Shown here: piece after piece, positions 55,096-64,000 of the stretch
How the letters are laid out: each line of letters starts with the position of its first letter
Position numbering within the stretch: position 1 is the stretch's first letter
Source of the DNA: Hyaloscypha bicolor E
Taxonomy: Eukaryota; Ascomycota; Leotiomycetes; Helotiales; Hyaloscyphaceae
DNA: 64,000 bases
Direction: 5' to 3'
NCBI RefSeq assembly: GCF_002865645.1
Contig: NW_020194638.1
Location: 868,001-932,000 of the forward strand
Made by a program: the position numbers and the translations under genes
Notes under the pieces: model-generated
Databases searched by the model: none
Told to the model about the DNA's origin: nothing
Seen by the model: the letters and a program-made list of their open reading frames with translations, nothing else

Positions 55096-56518
55096 TTTCT
55101 TAGAGCTATTGGAAATTGTCAATTGATGATTTTGGGGTGATTTTGTTTGCGGGAAAAGAGATGAATGAGGGAACTAGGAAAGCAAAAAGTGAATGCTGTA
55201 TTTGTACTGCATGCAACCGTATGGCATTGGCTCATTCTGTTGAGCAGCTGTCTGTGTCGTGGTTGACTGGGGAGCCGCAGTCATTCTATTCATAGAGTTG
55301 CAGGGGGGAGAGGTCGAATGAAACAGAACGACTCACGTTGATTCGAATGCTATTGTGCAAACGCGAGGTCGTGACTGGTCGTTTTCGTGTAAGAGATGCT
55401 ATTTTCTAAGAATCGAGGGTAAAGAGTGCAGGAATAAGGAAATGTAAGCAAGATCCACGGGATAGGAGTGAATCTTGGGAAGGATCCGAGGAAAAATGAT
55501 ATGAGGTGTGATGTTGAAGAGGAGAAATTGGCGAGTCGCTTGGAGTTGTTGATATTCTGCCTTTTTTGGCGAGTGGGGAAGGCACGGTCACGACGACGAT
55601 GGAGCAACCTTGGGTCCTACTAATATTTGTAAAGATGTTTCTCGATTTCATGTCAACTTTTTTAGTTGATTTCTTCAACGCAACTGTTACCACTCGATGC
55701 AGGTACACGCCCCATTCGGTTGGTTTTCTTCATGCATTTACGAGGTTACGAGCCTGCACCCGTAAGTCTGTGCTTTTCAGGCTCGTATTGTCGCTTAATT
55801 TTTGCTCCTTCTTCAAAAGTCGCAGTTAAAATTAAGTAGTACGCAAGAACAACTTAATAGAACCTTGTAAAATATAGTCTTCTGCAAAGAATTTGCTTGA
55901 TGTCTTTGTGCTTTGAATTTAGAAACAAAATCCCTGGAATTGAGAAAGTTTAAAGTTCCCTCGGGGGGCTTCAGGCCTGAAAAGCACAGACTTACGGGCG
56001 CAGGCTCGTTAGCCCGTTGCTTCGGGAACTAAAAAGAAAAGGGGCCTGCATCCCATTCGTGAGACTATTCAATGTCAAGGCGTCGATGATCGCGTTGCCA
56101 TAGGTGACTTGAACCCTCTGGATTTGTAGAAAATCTTTTCTTTTCAGTTGTTCTCGATGCACATTGGCTGGCAACAGATTGACGTGTTGTCACAGCATGC
56201 GGCCAGGAATAGCAGACCACTCGAAAGGGGTTCTGCGGAGAGTTGATCTTGCCCAGACGGAAGCTAATGTAGCCTTTCGTCTCTTGGCCTCTGCTGGAAG
56301 CCGATTTTAGTGCTGACCTCAAATGGCGGTGGACCGTGGAGCACACCTGGCCGAAACTGGCCCGGACTTTTGACGGGGCAATTTTTGCGCTTCGAGGACA
56401 GTTGCGTGGCCGAAAGCCATCGTACTCTGGTTTTGTCTTCTGGAAGTTTGCTACACGCAAGGCCCATCGTGGTTCGTTGAGCGGTTGAGAGTCTGATGCA
56501 GAACTGTGTATCTCCACA
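55096..56518. other. Intergenic with inverted-repeat element
   Basis: 1.42 kb between the 5' end of the glyoxal oxidase gene and the 3' end of YAE1. It holds the foldback element at 55748-56009. No gene recognised. Confidence 0.55.
55748..56009. mobile_element. Small foldback/MITE-like element
   Basis: Two 35-nt arms, 55748-55782 and 55975-56009, are inverted complements with 34 of 35 matches (core CCCGTAAGTCTGTGCTTTTC). They surround 192 AT-rich bases. Weaker similarity extends a few bases outward. I could not find a clear target-site duplication, so a non-mobile inverted repeat is possible. Confidence 0.7.
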
Positions 56519-57316
56519 TCACCAATTCAAATCCCTCTTTGCGACCCCCATAACCTTCGCCAGCCCTTCCGTATTCTCGCTGACCTCAGCCGCACGGTTG
56601 TTTCTTGTAGCATCTTGCCTGCTCTTGGGCCCCTCCTCCATATGCTCTTCCTCAGCATGCTCCCCCTCCATTATATCCAAATCCAATCCCCACCTCTCAA
56701 CCTCCTCCTCAATCACACTCTCCCACTTAGAAACCAACGGATGCGCCCCTGCAACATCCGGAAACGTCACTTCCATCCCATCCCCCTCCCCCAGGACATC
56801 AAATCTCCAAACCCCATCCTCGCCCCACCACTCCCTCCCAAAAACACTCTTTGTGCCCAACTCCCCCTTTGCCGTCCCCAATAACCCCTCAACCCTCTCT
56901 GCCTCCCCCTTATACACCTCTCCAGCCCCTTTCAACGCCCCACAAATCCCCTCCAATAGTCCCAGAATCTTCCCAATCCTCAGTCCAAGGACAGCACCAA
57001 GACTGTACCCCTCATCAAAGCCCTTCTGGACGCTCTCCGCCTTGCCCTTCGTGACGCCGTCTCGGTATCCCTCTGTCTCATGCTTCTCTTTCAATCGTGG
57101 GATATCCGAAGGCTCGAGGTTTCCGCTCCGTATTCTGGTTTCTTGTGCTAGATCCGTGTTTTCGTGCGAGCAGGAAGGCGAAGGAGGGGCAGAGCCGAAG
57201 ACATCGTCGAAGTCATCGTTGGCGAATCGCTGCTCATGACGTGTCATCTCATCGCTGTGAATAGCCTCCATGACTGTGACTGTGTGTGCAGGAAACTGAT
57301 CCTCATCTCTGAACAT
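56519..57316 (-). CDS. YAE1: Yae1-domain protein
   Basis: 265 residues, single exon. Residues about 98-128 carry the Yae1 signature (GYRDGVTKGKAESVQKGF, then DEGYSLGAVLGLRIG), the deca-GX3 region. In yeast Yae1 pairs with Lto1 to bring the cytosolic iron-sulfur assembly machinery to Rli1/ABCE1. The N-terminal 80 residues include DDFDDVFG, a conserved acidic stretch. The C-terminal 80 residues are Glu-rich and poorly conserved. The first Met at 57316 gives an in-frame extension; a Met 16 codons in (MEAIHSDEM) is a possible start. A tRNA gene lies 240 bp upstream on the opposite strand. Confidence 0.87.
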   Translation of the reverse strand: MFRDEDQFPAHTVTVMEAIHSDEMTRHEQRFANDDFDDVFGSAPPSPSCSHENTDLAQETRIRSGNLEPSDIPRLKEKHETEGYRDGVTKGKAESVQKGFDEGYSLGAVLGLRIGKILGLLEGICGALKGAGEVYKGEAERVEGLLGTAKGELGTKSVFGREWWGEDGVWRFDVLGEGDGMEVTFPDVAGAHPLVSKWESVIEEEVERWGLDLDIMEGEHAEEEHMEEGPKSRQDATRNNRAAEVSENTEGLAKVMGVAKRDLNW

Positions 57317-57556
57317 GATTCCTTCCTTCCCCTGAGTCCTTCTTTGTCAACATTCTCTATCTGATGAGAGGGGGGGAAAAAAAAGTCGGCAGCTCTTATC
57401 TTAGCGCCTTTCGCCAGGCCTTATCGCCCCTGAAAAGTGGGGTTCTCTCCGCTCGTGACCGGGTCGCTGCATCATTTGACCCTTTTGTTCGTTTGAGGGA
57501 AGAGTCACCTTTATCTATTGAAATAAGACAAAGGTCAGAAAAAGCAAATATCAAAC

Positions 57557-57680
57557 GCATCGTTGTAGTAGTGGTTAACTGGTCTGCTTCCCAAATATGT
57601 TTCTGCTCTAACCGATTTTGGCTGGAGTGGTTATGGGATACAAAAAGCAGGAGACGTGGGTTCAAATCCCACACGATGCA
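57557..57680 (+). tRNA. tRNA-Gly (anticodon CCC) with intron
   Basis: Acceptor stem GCATCGT (57557-57563) pairs with ACGATGC (57673-57679), with discriminator A at 57680. The anticodon stem TCTGC pairs with GCAGG (57647-57651). Loop TTCCCA places the anticodon CCC at 57590-57592. An intron of about 52 nt (57594-57645) follows position 37 and contains TGGGA, which can pair with the anticodon loop as in canonical pre-tRNA. The T arm is GTGGG-TTCAAAT-CCCAC, and the B box GGTTCAAATCC is intact. The mature length is 72. No CCA is encoded, as usual in eukaryotes. Confidence 0.88.
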
Positions 57681-59081
57681 ACTCATTCTTATATGACCTT
57701 TATTTTTAGTACTTTGGATTTCGTCAGCTGGTTTATTTACGATGAGATGGTTTTCGTTCGTTGTTTTAGTTCTTAGCTGACTCTAAATGCGATGTTTTGA
57801 TTAAAAGGGGAGGAGCTGTTAGCCGAGGGGGCTCTCCAGACTGGATCTTGACCTTTCCTCTTCTCGAACCCTATTTTATTTATACAAAAGAGAGCATTAT
57901 TCCTTGGTCGCTTTTTATCCTAACACCTCTATTTCGTCCTATATTTCTGAACCACAAAGCGTGCATTTTTGCTCCAGCTTTACTGCTTTCTCTAACTTAT
58001 ACAGAGCAAACTGAAAGTCAACAAACAACTAAATCAATTGCCCGCCAAAGAACAAAGCAAAAGCCACACAGTAGTGCCCGAAGGGATTGAATGATAGCAC
58101 TTTCGTTAAAAGAGTTTCTAACTACTATTGCAAGCTATATTTAATATCTCAATCTAATAAGAGCCTTCATTAATTAATATTTCACGTAATGGATAATAAA
58201 ACTTTATGAGAGTTCAGTCATAATACGGCTTCGCGAACCAATGTCACTTCCCCCTTTGTTATCGACCCCTTTATTATCGACCCTTTGTTCCTGACCCATT
58301 GGGGAGTCGCACTATTCTCCATTAATCGCCAGAGTTGCAAACATGAGTGGTAATCTGGTGCAACGAACTGCAAAATTGACAGATCTAACCGAAGCCAGCA
58401 TATGAGGAGTCTGTAGCTCCTGACTATAACCTTTATCTTGAATATAAGTAATAGAAATTGACTTTGCAATCTGGATAAATAGAAGGTATCTCGAGCCTCA
58501 TCTCATTTAGGTTCGAGGAAGATGACTGCAACATTTCGGGATTAGGAAGCTTGAACTTTTAGTGCTGCAAGCTGAAAGCTGACAGGGGCCTAGAACGCAG
58601 ATCCCCAACTGCTGATCCCGAAATCAGAGCTCAACTTCTTTCCTGAAATACATTTGAGGCATCATCACTGTTGAAATCCTCATCCAAATCACGATAGACA
58701 TCTTCCATCCCATCTCAAATACAGTCGGTACCTCAAACTCGAGCGTTGAACTATTTGACATCTGAGCCCGTGGCGTCCCAGTGAATCCTTCCCCCAAGCC
58801 AGGGGTCCAAATTTATCCATGTTCCAGCCAATCGTTCGGGATTCCAGCGTCACCCCTGCCACAGGTCTTCCCCCGCACGACCACAGCTGGGCCCTGCCGT
58901 GCCACCAAAAAATGCACTTTCCGCATACAAAAGGCCAACACGCCCTCAGCTCATTTTCGACCTTTTCTACACGTTCACCACCGTCGCTACCATCAACGTC
59001 AATATCGTCGATTTCTTACGTCGTCGACTCCGCACGAACTCCATTCAACACACGTCAATCGCTCCCCTACAGCTCGACAAA
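57681..59081. other. AT-rich intergenic
   Basis: 1.4 kb. Frames at 57797-58090 and 58218-58469 have no recognised motif. The AT-rich part at 57.9-58.5 kb could be a transposon relic, but I see no terminal repeats. Confidence 0.4.
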
Positions 59082-59658
59082 ATGAAGTTCTCCATCCTCG
59101 CCCTTGCAGCTGTGGTCAGCTTGTCAGCAGCCCAGAACCTGAGCGGAGAGCCAGCTTGCGCTGTGCGTCCATCTCTTCCACCCACAACACCATTATCAAG
59201 TGAGCTCCAGCTAACCTCCCCCCTCACAGACATCCTGCCTCCTCTCCGCCATCTCCGCCGCGGGCTGCGCACCCACCGACATGCCCTGCCAATGCGGCCT
59301 ATCCGCTGGCGCCGTGGGTCCCTGCCTCACCAACGCCTGCAACGCAACCGATCTCCAGCAAGCCCTGACCGTCGGCGTCGCGCTCTGTTCCTCGTACTCC
59401 GCCACCCACAGAGTCTCCTCGACCGCTATGCCCGGAAACATGACTTCGTCCAGCGTGCTGTCCACCTCTTCGAAGTATTCCAACACCACGACCGTGACCG
59501 CCAAGACGACGAGCTTCACGAGCACGAAGACAACGCGTACGGCTGGAAGCGGTTCCACGCCGAACCCAACGAGCACGGTTAGCAAGGCCGGCGCGCCGGC
59601 ATTGGTTGCGGGTATTGGAGGCGTGGTGGGAATGTTGGGTTTGGTTGCTGCTTTGTAG
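59082..59658 (+). CDS. CFEM-domain GPI-anchored protein
   Basis: Two exons, 59082-59162 and 59230-59658, with a 67-nt intron; 169 residues. Signal peptide MKFSILALAAVVSLSAAQ. The CFEM domain at about 22-85 has the eight-cysteine pattern (PACATSC, GCAPTDMPCQC, PCLTNAC, ALCSSY), and the Asp in PTDMPCQC is the usual axial haem ligand. A Ser/Thr-rich stalk (95-145) and a GPI signal (GVVGMLGLVAAL) follow. Such proteins sit in the wall or membrane and take part in haem-iron capture or, in pathogens, surface functions. Convergent with the SDR gene, 243 bp away. Confidence 0.92.
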
Positions 59659-59901
59659 GATCCACTCGGACCAATAAAAGTCATAAGGGGAGGGGACGAA
59701 GTGGAGGAGCTGCACGGAATGGAAGTGGATGGATGAACTACCTTTCAGTCTGATATGATGGCATTAGGATCCGAATTTGGTGTGAAGGAAAGCTGGATTA
59801 TGTTCTGGCTGGGATAATGATTGGCAAGAATGCATGGAGAGTAGGCCGAAGTTCAAGCAATTGAGGTTTTTGGTGAAGCTGTTTTGGGATTTATTGAGTC
59901 G

Positions 59902-60939
59902 TTACCAAGGTAATTGTAAAGGTGTAGGGAGGTCCGTCCCGATTGTCACGTCTGCAGTGCCGATATCTCCTGTTCAATTGATCAGTATGAACTCTCGCGG
60001 GGGAGGAGGAAACAAACGAGGTCCTCGAGGAGCCCAATATTGCCCTGTTTTACTCATATCCAGCTTCTCCGTCCACTCAATCAAGCTCTTCGCCGCTTCA
60101 TCTGGGGTAACAGCTATATCCCACCATTAGCCCTCTCCTCTCTTCCCCCTCCCAATCCAATTCAACCCCCAACCACAACCACGAAAATGGAGGGAAGACT
60201 CACCGCCCCCATCATCCCAAAACTTATCAAACCCCACACCTTTCGTCATCTCCGTCCTCATAAAGCCCGGATGCACAATGCCCACCACAACTCCCTGATC
60301 CTTCAAATCCAAACTCAACAATTTCCCCACCATATTCAGCGCGCTCTTGCTAGCATGGTGTGCGTAGTTGCCCCCTCCTTCTTTCGAATGGCGGAGAGTG
60401 ATAGACCCGGATTCCGAGGAGACGAGGAGGACCTTAGAGCCGGGGCGGAGGTAGTTGTTGGAGTGGAGAGAGTGGATCAAGAAGGGGGGTGCGATTGAGG
60501 ATGTTGTGCTGTGCGCTGTTAGGGAAGAATTGAGAGGGGAGGCGAGAGAGAAGCATACTACATCCTAACCTCCTCCTCCCACTTGGGTCCCGTCTTCCAA
60601 TCCTCAGTCGCGAAGTACCCTGCTGTTATGATCTGCCACCTCATGAGCCCTGTGCTCGACTGGCCATCCACAGAACAAATCCCAGACACAACTCACCACA
60701 ATGCCCAAACCACCTTCCACCCCAAGGCTGCCCAATTCCTCAACTAGCTTCTTCCCAACATCCGGCTGATTGAGATCTATACCCTTCGCCCAGTTTATCT
60801 TCTCATCATGTCCCTTTCCTTTTGGAGGTTCAGCGGAGCGGGTCGTGCCGTAGACTGTGGTGTTGGGGTGCGAGGCATATTGGTTTGCGAGGGAGGCGCC
60901 GAGACCGCGGGTTGCGCCTACGATCAGGATGTTCGACAT
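59902..60939 (-). CDS. Short-chain dehydrogenase/reductase
   Basis: Five exons: 60697-60939, 60559-60632, 60204-60508, 60018-60113 and 59902-59969. Introns are 64, 50, 90 and 48 nt, giving 261 residues. Residues 1-16 (MSNILIVGATRGLGAS) form the NAD(P)-binding Rossmann turn. IITAGYF is a variant of the NNAG motif. The catalytic Ser is in LVSSESGS and the YxxxK is YAHHASKSA, where the tyrosine and lysine are spaced one residue wider than usual if Y-A-H-H-A-S-K is aligned; YAHHASK needs comparison with relatives. The end APRGPRDIGTAD, then PTPLQLPW, is typical of fungal classical SDRs. Cytosolic; substrate unknown. Confidence 0.88.
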
Positions 60940-62414
60940 TGTGAACTCGTGGGAGAATAGGGGAAGAGGTTGAGGGAGTTGGAAGGCAATCGAGGAAGGA
61001 CGAAAGTGGTGATTAAGGGGAAAGGGAGGGAGAGAGGGGGCTGTATGGAGCTGATTAAGTGGATGACGTGACGGTTGGAGGCTCTTATCTTATCGAGTCC
61101 TTCAGTGGAAGAGCGGCGGTTTCAGGGATAGTGCTGCTGTGGTCAGGGGAGGTGCAGGGGAGGCGAGAGGCACTTGGCGTTGTATTTAAAGTCGTGCATG
61201 CCCAGACCATTTTCTGACCGTTCTTCCTCTTTTTAGTACTACATCTCAACTCCATCATTTAGTTACCTTGACAACACATTGCACTGTGCGTGCATTGCTT
61301 CCATTGTGCAGATTTGTCTATTAATGAAGCTTCTGATTATTCTCGTCTGAGTGTATTATTCTATTGTGGCATAAAGCTCAAGCTTAATTCGGCTGCCATA
61401 CTCAAAGTCCTAGTCTCAATGCTTTCGACCTTCTTTCCCTTCGTGCAAGCAATGATATAATGGAATGGAGACTTCCCGCTTCTCTTTACATCAGATGTGT
61501 TTCTGCTGTGTCGACAAGTTGCGTACTTCCTCGCCCAGGTAGTTCCTCGTCAGCCGTGTTCTCTTCCTAGAAGTCGATCTCTCCGTGCTTTCGAGTGCCT
61601 TTTTCTTTGCTCGAGTCTTGATAATATGAAGACCTATCGATTGAACATCGACTTATACGATAACTTCTCTGACCATGTTATCAAGGCACGGTGCTCGCCC
61701 ACGTGACCTTACCTGCCGAACTTCAGGCCATGGAGCCATTCACCTTATATACTAAAATAAGCATTTTTCGTTTACAAGCAATCGAGAAATCGCTGGTGAG
61801 TTAAACCACCCTTCGCAATTGACATTTCGCCTCAACTAACAAACGAGCAATCGCTTGTACAGTTAAGACACCCTCTCGTCCGTAATGACGTTAAACTTCC
61901 GGCCGGAAAAACCTGTGTGCAACCTACATCGTGCTTGGTCCGCCCACTGCACGAGCGCAAGGAGCCACCATGGTCCCCTCTACTTTCTCCCTGCTCTTCG
62001 GAGTGGGCCAGTTGGAAAGGGTTTCAAACAACTCAGTTCGTCTGGTTGTACGTAGCCTCTCTTCGGAGAGGCGTAGTTTTGCCGTTTTGCTCCTAAGTTT
62101 TCTTCTTCTTCCTCTTCTTCTTTTGCAACTACTGAGATAAAGTAATAGTTCTCGATGGAGAGAACGACCGCAAGGCTGCGACTAGTGGTAAAGTGCAAAT
62201 TTTTGGTTGTTTTGTAAAAAAAAAATTGGGCTGCCCCTTTTAGCGAGAGCCTTCAATGGACACAACCCTTCCTCCCGAGCGCGTTCAAAGCCGCCTCATC
62301 TCGCTCTAACAATCTTTTTGGAATCCAACATCACCTCCGGTCCGGGTCTCTCAATCGACCTCGATCCAACGTCTTTCCCGCACCTCACGCAAGCGTGTCA
62401 CCATATCACGCGCC
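60940..62414. other. Intergenic upstream of SDR and of a 2EXR pseudogene
   Basis: 1.47 kb, pyrimidine tracts near 62100 (CTT repeats) and an A run at about 62216-62225. No gene recognised. Confidence 0.5.
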
Positions 62415-63518
62415 ATGGCCATGTCAACTGAAAGTCCATCAGGTCCTGCTCCTCGTTCTCCTCATCCCATGAGCATAGCCATCAGTGATGCAGTTGAGAA
62501 CGCGAACCAAGATCACTCCTTCGTCTTGTCAATACCTCCTGCTCTTTCTCCTCCGATCGCAGCTCGCGACGACCGAATGGAGAACGCGAGTCAACATACC
62601 TCATCCGTCGTATCAGTTCCTCCTTCTTCTCTTCTCGCGAACGTAGCCATCGTCAATCCAATCGAGCACACGAGCCCAAATGACTCGGCCATCATGTTAG
62701 CTCCTTCCGCGAACAAAGCCATCGTCGATTCAATCAGCACTACTGGGAAGGCTTTCGAAGGTGACAATAGCACGACGCCCTCTGCTGCTACGCAAGAGAC
62801 CTCGAAGATGATCCTTTCACAGCCAGGACGCGAAACCGAGGCATCCTTCACCTTATTCCCAAAGCTGGCCCCCGAGTTACGCAACATGATTTGGTCCTCA
62901 GCTCTTTCCATGCCATTAGTCATCGAATTGTGCGGATCCCAGATGATCCCACGAGCGGTGAAGCCAATCGTGCTCATGGCGGTGTGCCAAGAGTCACGAC
63001 AGATGGCCCTAGGGTTTTACGATCTTGTTAAACTTGAGCATTCCGTCGTCATAGCCCCCTTCTACTTCTCATCAGAAAACTGAATCTGCCTCCTCAGAGA
63101 CCATCGTCAATGGAACTTGGCTCTCCAAGCCCCTCGCTTCGACGACAAGTCTCATCCATGGAATGGCTTTCGTTTGCGGGTGACGACTTTGGCTGTCGAT
63201 CCCCTATTATTCGATATCCACCAGGAGACGTATTGGCCTGATCTCTTGGATGGGTGGCAAGCTCGGAAGCTTGCGTGCGCTATTGCGGTACACCCCAGTG
63301 TGAAGGAGGTAATAGTACTGAGAAGAGTGAACTTCGAGGGACGAGTGGCGAAGATGGTGGGATACCTGAAGGAGGCTGCTGAAGCTGGCCGGGAGCTTCC
63401 TTGCTCTGGAATGTCATCATGGAGCTTGCCGCATCTCACATATTTGGACTACGACTACAATGAAGGAGAGGACGCTTGGTTGGCTATGAGAAAGGCAATT
63501 CTTGCACATGCAGCGTAG
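62415..63518 (+). pseudogene. 2EXR-domain gene with in-frame TGA
   Basis: The N-terminal 150 codons encode a Ser/Pro/Ala-rich leader with a loosely repeated unit (about 40 residues: ENA.QDHS..., ENASQHTSS..., EHTSPNDS...). Then FTLFPKLAPELRNMIWSSAL marks 2EXR at about 144-163, followed by LMAVCQESRQMAL. At 63081-63083 a TGA interrupts. The same frame continues with ICLLRDHRQWNLALQAP, VTTLAVDPLLF and a family-type end (LTYLDYDYNEGEDAW, then RKAILAHA) to 63518. The sense on both sides shows one gene of 367 codons. No intron with GT..AG removes the stop. It is a recent pseudogene, a readthrough product, or an assembly error. Confidence 0.75.
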
Positions 63519-63598
63519 GTGAAACATGGGCTTGAAGGGGGGTTCATCCAGGAGCATCGTAGCAAGCTCGCAGCCACGTCGTTGAGTTCGGGGTAATT

Positions 63599-63895
63599 AT
63601 GGAGCATTCTGCCTCTCGGATTCATTTCTCTAACCAGATCATGGCATTTTCCGTACTCGCGTGCAATTGGAAACGTCGTTGCCTTCTTTTCCCCAGTATT
63701 TCCGCTACGTGGTGCACAAGAATGGGGCTAAGCGGCACGCTCCCTGTCCCTCTTCCCTCCGAACAAAGTACCCGCTCAGGGATCGAGACCAGATCCTGTG
63801 GGTGGTGCCGATGGTGCCCAAAATCGCTTTTCTAAGCTATGAACGTGATAATGGAGAGCATCCCTCTACGCCTTGAAGACCGCGCTCCTAATATA
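63599..63895 (+). pseudogene. 2EXR C-terminal relic
   Basis: The open frame from 63661 ends VPKIAFLSYERDNGEHPST. A one-base loss at about 63869 breaks the usual family end: the next frame reads LKTALLI and stops. This is a truncated, frameshifted copy next to the longer pseudogene. Confidence 0.55.
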
Positions 63896-64000
63896 AGTTG
63901 CATCTGCTGATGGAGCTTCTGGGAGCACTCATGGGTCATCAATCAAGCACGTCAGGAGAGATGTGGTCGGTCCCAAATCGGTTTATAGAGCAGTCTCAAC

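Noticed and set aside
56496..57239. 247-codon plus-strand frame opposite YAE1
   Set aside because: Shadow of the Glu-rich YAE1 reading frame.
57797..58469. Frames in an AT-rich stretch, possible transposon relic
   Set aside because: No terminal repeats, target duplication or transposase motif could be found.
1..64000. CRISPR arrays, bacterial operons or viral inserts
   Set aside because: No spaced direct repeats, Shine-Dalgarno-led gene strings or viral replication genes were seen; all genes fit a fungal nuclear genome.

Overview
The window is nuclear DNA of a filamentous ascomycete, subphylum Pezizomycotina. The evidence is genes split by short introns (mostly 43-110 nt, GT..AG, with CTRAY-type branch sites), fungal-only families (HET, DUF7708/NACHT/ankyrin, 2EXR, CFEM, DUF3712, DUF7726), an AA5 glyoxal oxidase with hevein modules, and a split tRNA-Gly. 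The family mix would suit a leotiomycete, but that is inference. No bacterial, viral or CRISPR feature was seen. I worked out exon boundaries by hand from splice motifs, phase and family conservation. All multi-exon models below close in frame.

Region 1-15.6 kb is an accessory, self/non-self-recognition type block. It holds an ankyrin protein with a fungal STAND-like N-terminus, a decayed BTB gene, a broken HET gene with ankyrin repeats inserted inside its HET domain (bracketed by an inverted repeat), an F-box/LRR-like relic, and a 1657-residue NLR-like protein (helical N-domain, NACHT P-loop NTPase, ankyrins) flanked by a direct repeat. Region 15.6-27 kb is gene-poor. It has a MYND-finger gene, a dead gene with four C-to-T-type nonsense codons, a frameshift and a 583-bp MITE (8-bp target duplication), and a DUF3712 membrane protein gene.

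Region 27-41.5 kb is ordinary gene space: an intact HET gene, divergent TRM1, a secreted isochorismatase-like hydrolase with ten exons, a GPI-anchored wall protein, a membrane-anchored aspartic-protease-like protein lacking its first catalytic Asp, and a DUF7726 protein whose terminal exon is triplicated in tandem. Region 42.4-48.3 kb is a same-strand array of four 2EXR paralogues, with two more damaged copies at 62.4-63.9 kb. Region 49-61 kb holds annexin, glyoxal oxidase, a small inverted-repeat element, YAE1, an intron-containing tRNA-Gly(CCC), a CFEM GPI protein and a short-chain dehydrogenase.

Functionally the window combines housekeeping genes (TRM1 for tRNA modification, YAE1 for Fe-S protein maturation, the tRNA) with surface and secreted proteins (CFEM, GPI protein, glyoxal oxidase, A1-like, isochorismatase) and rapidly evolving recognition-type families, in which most of the pseudogenes lie.
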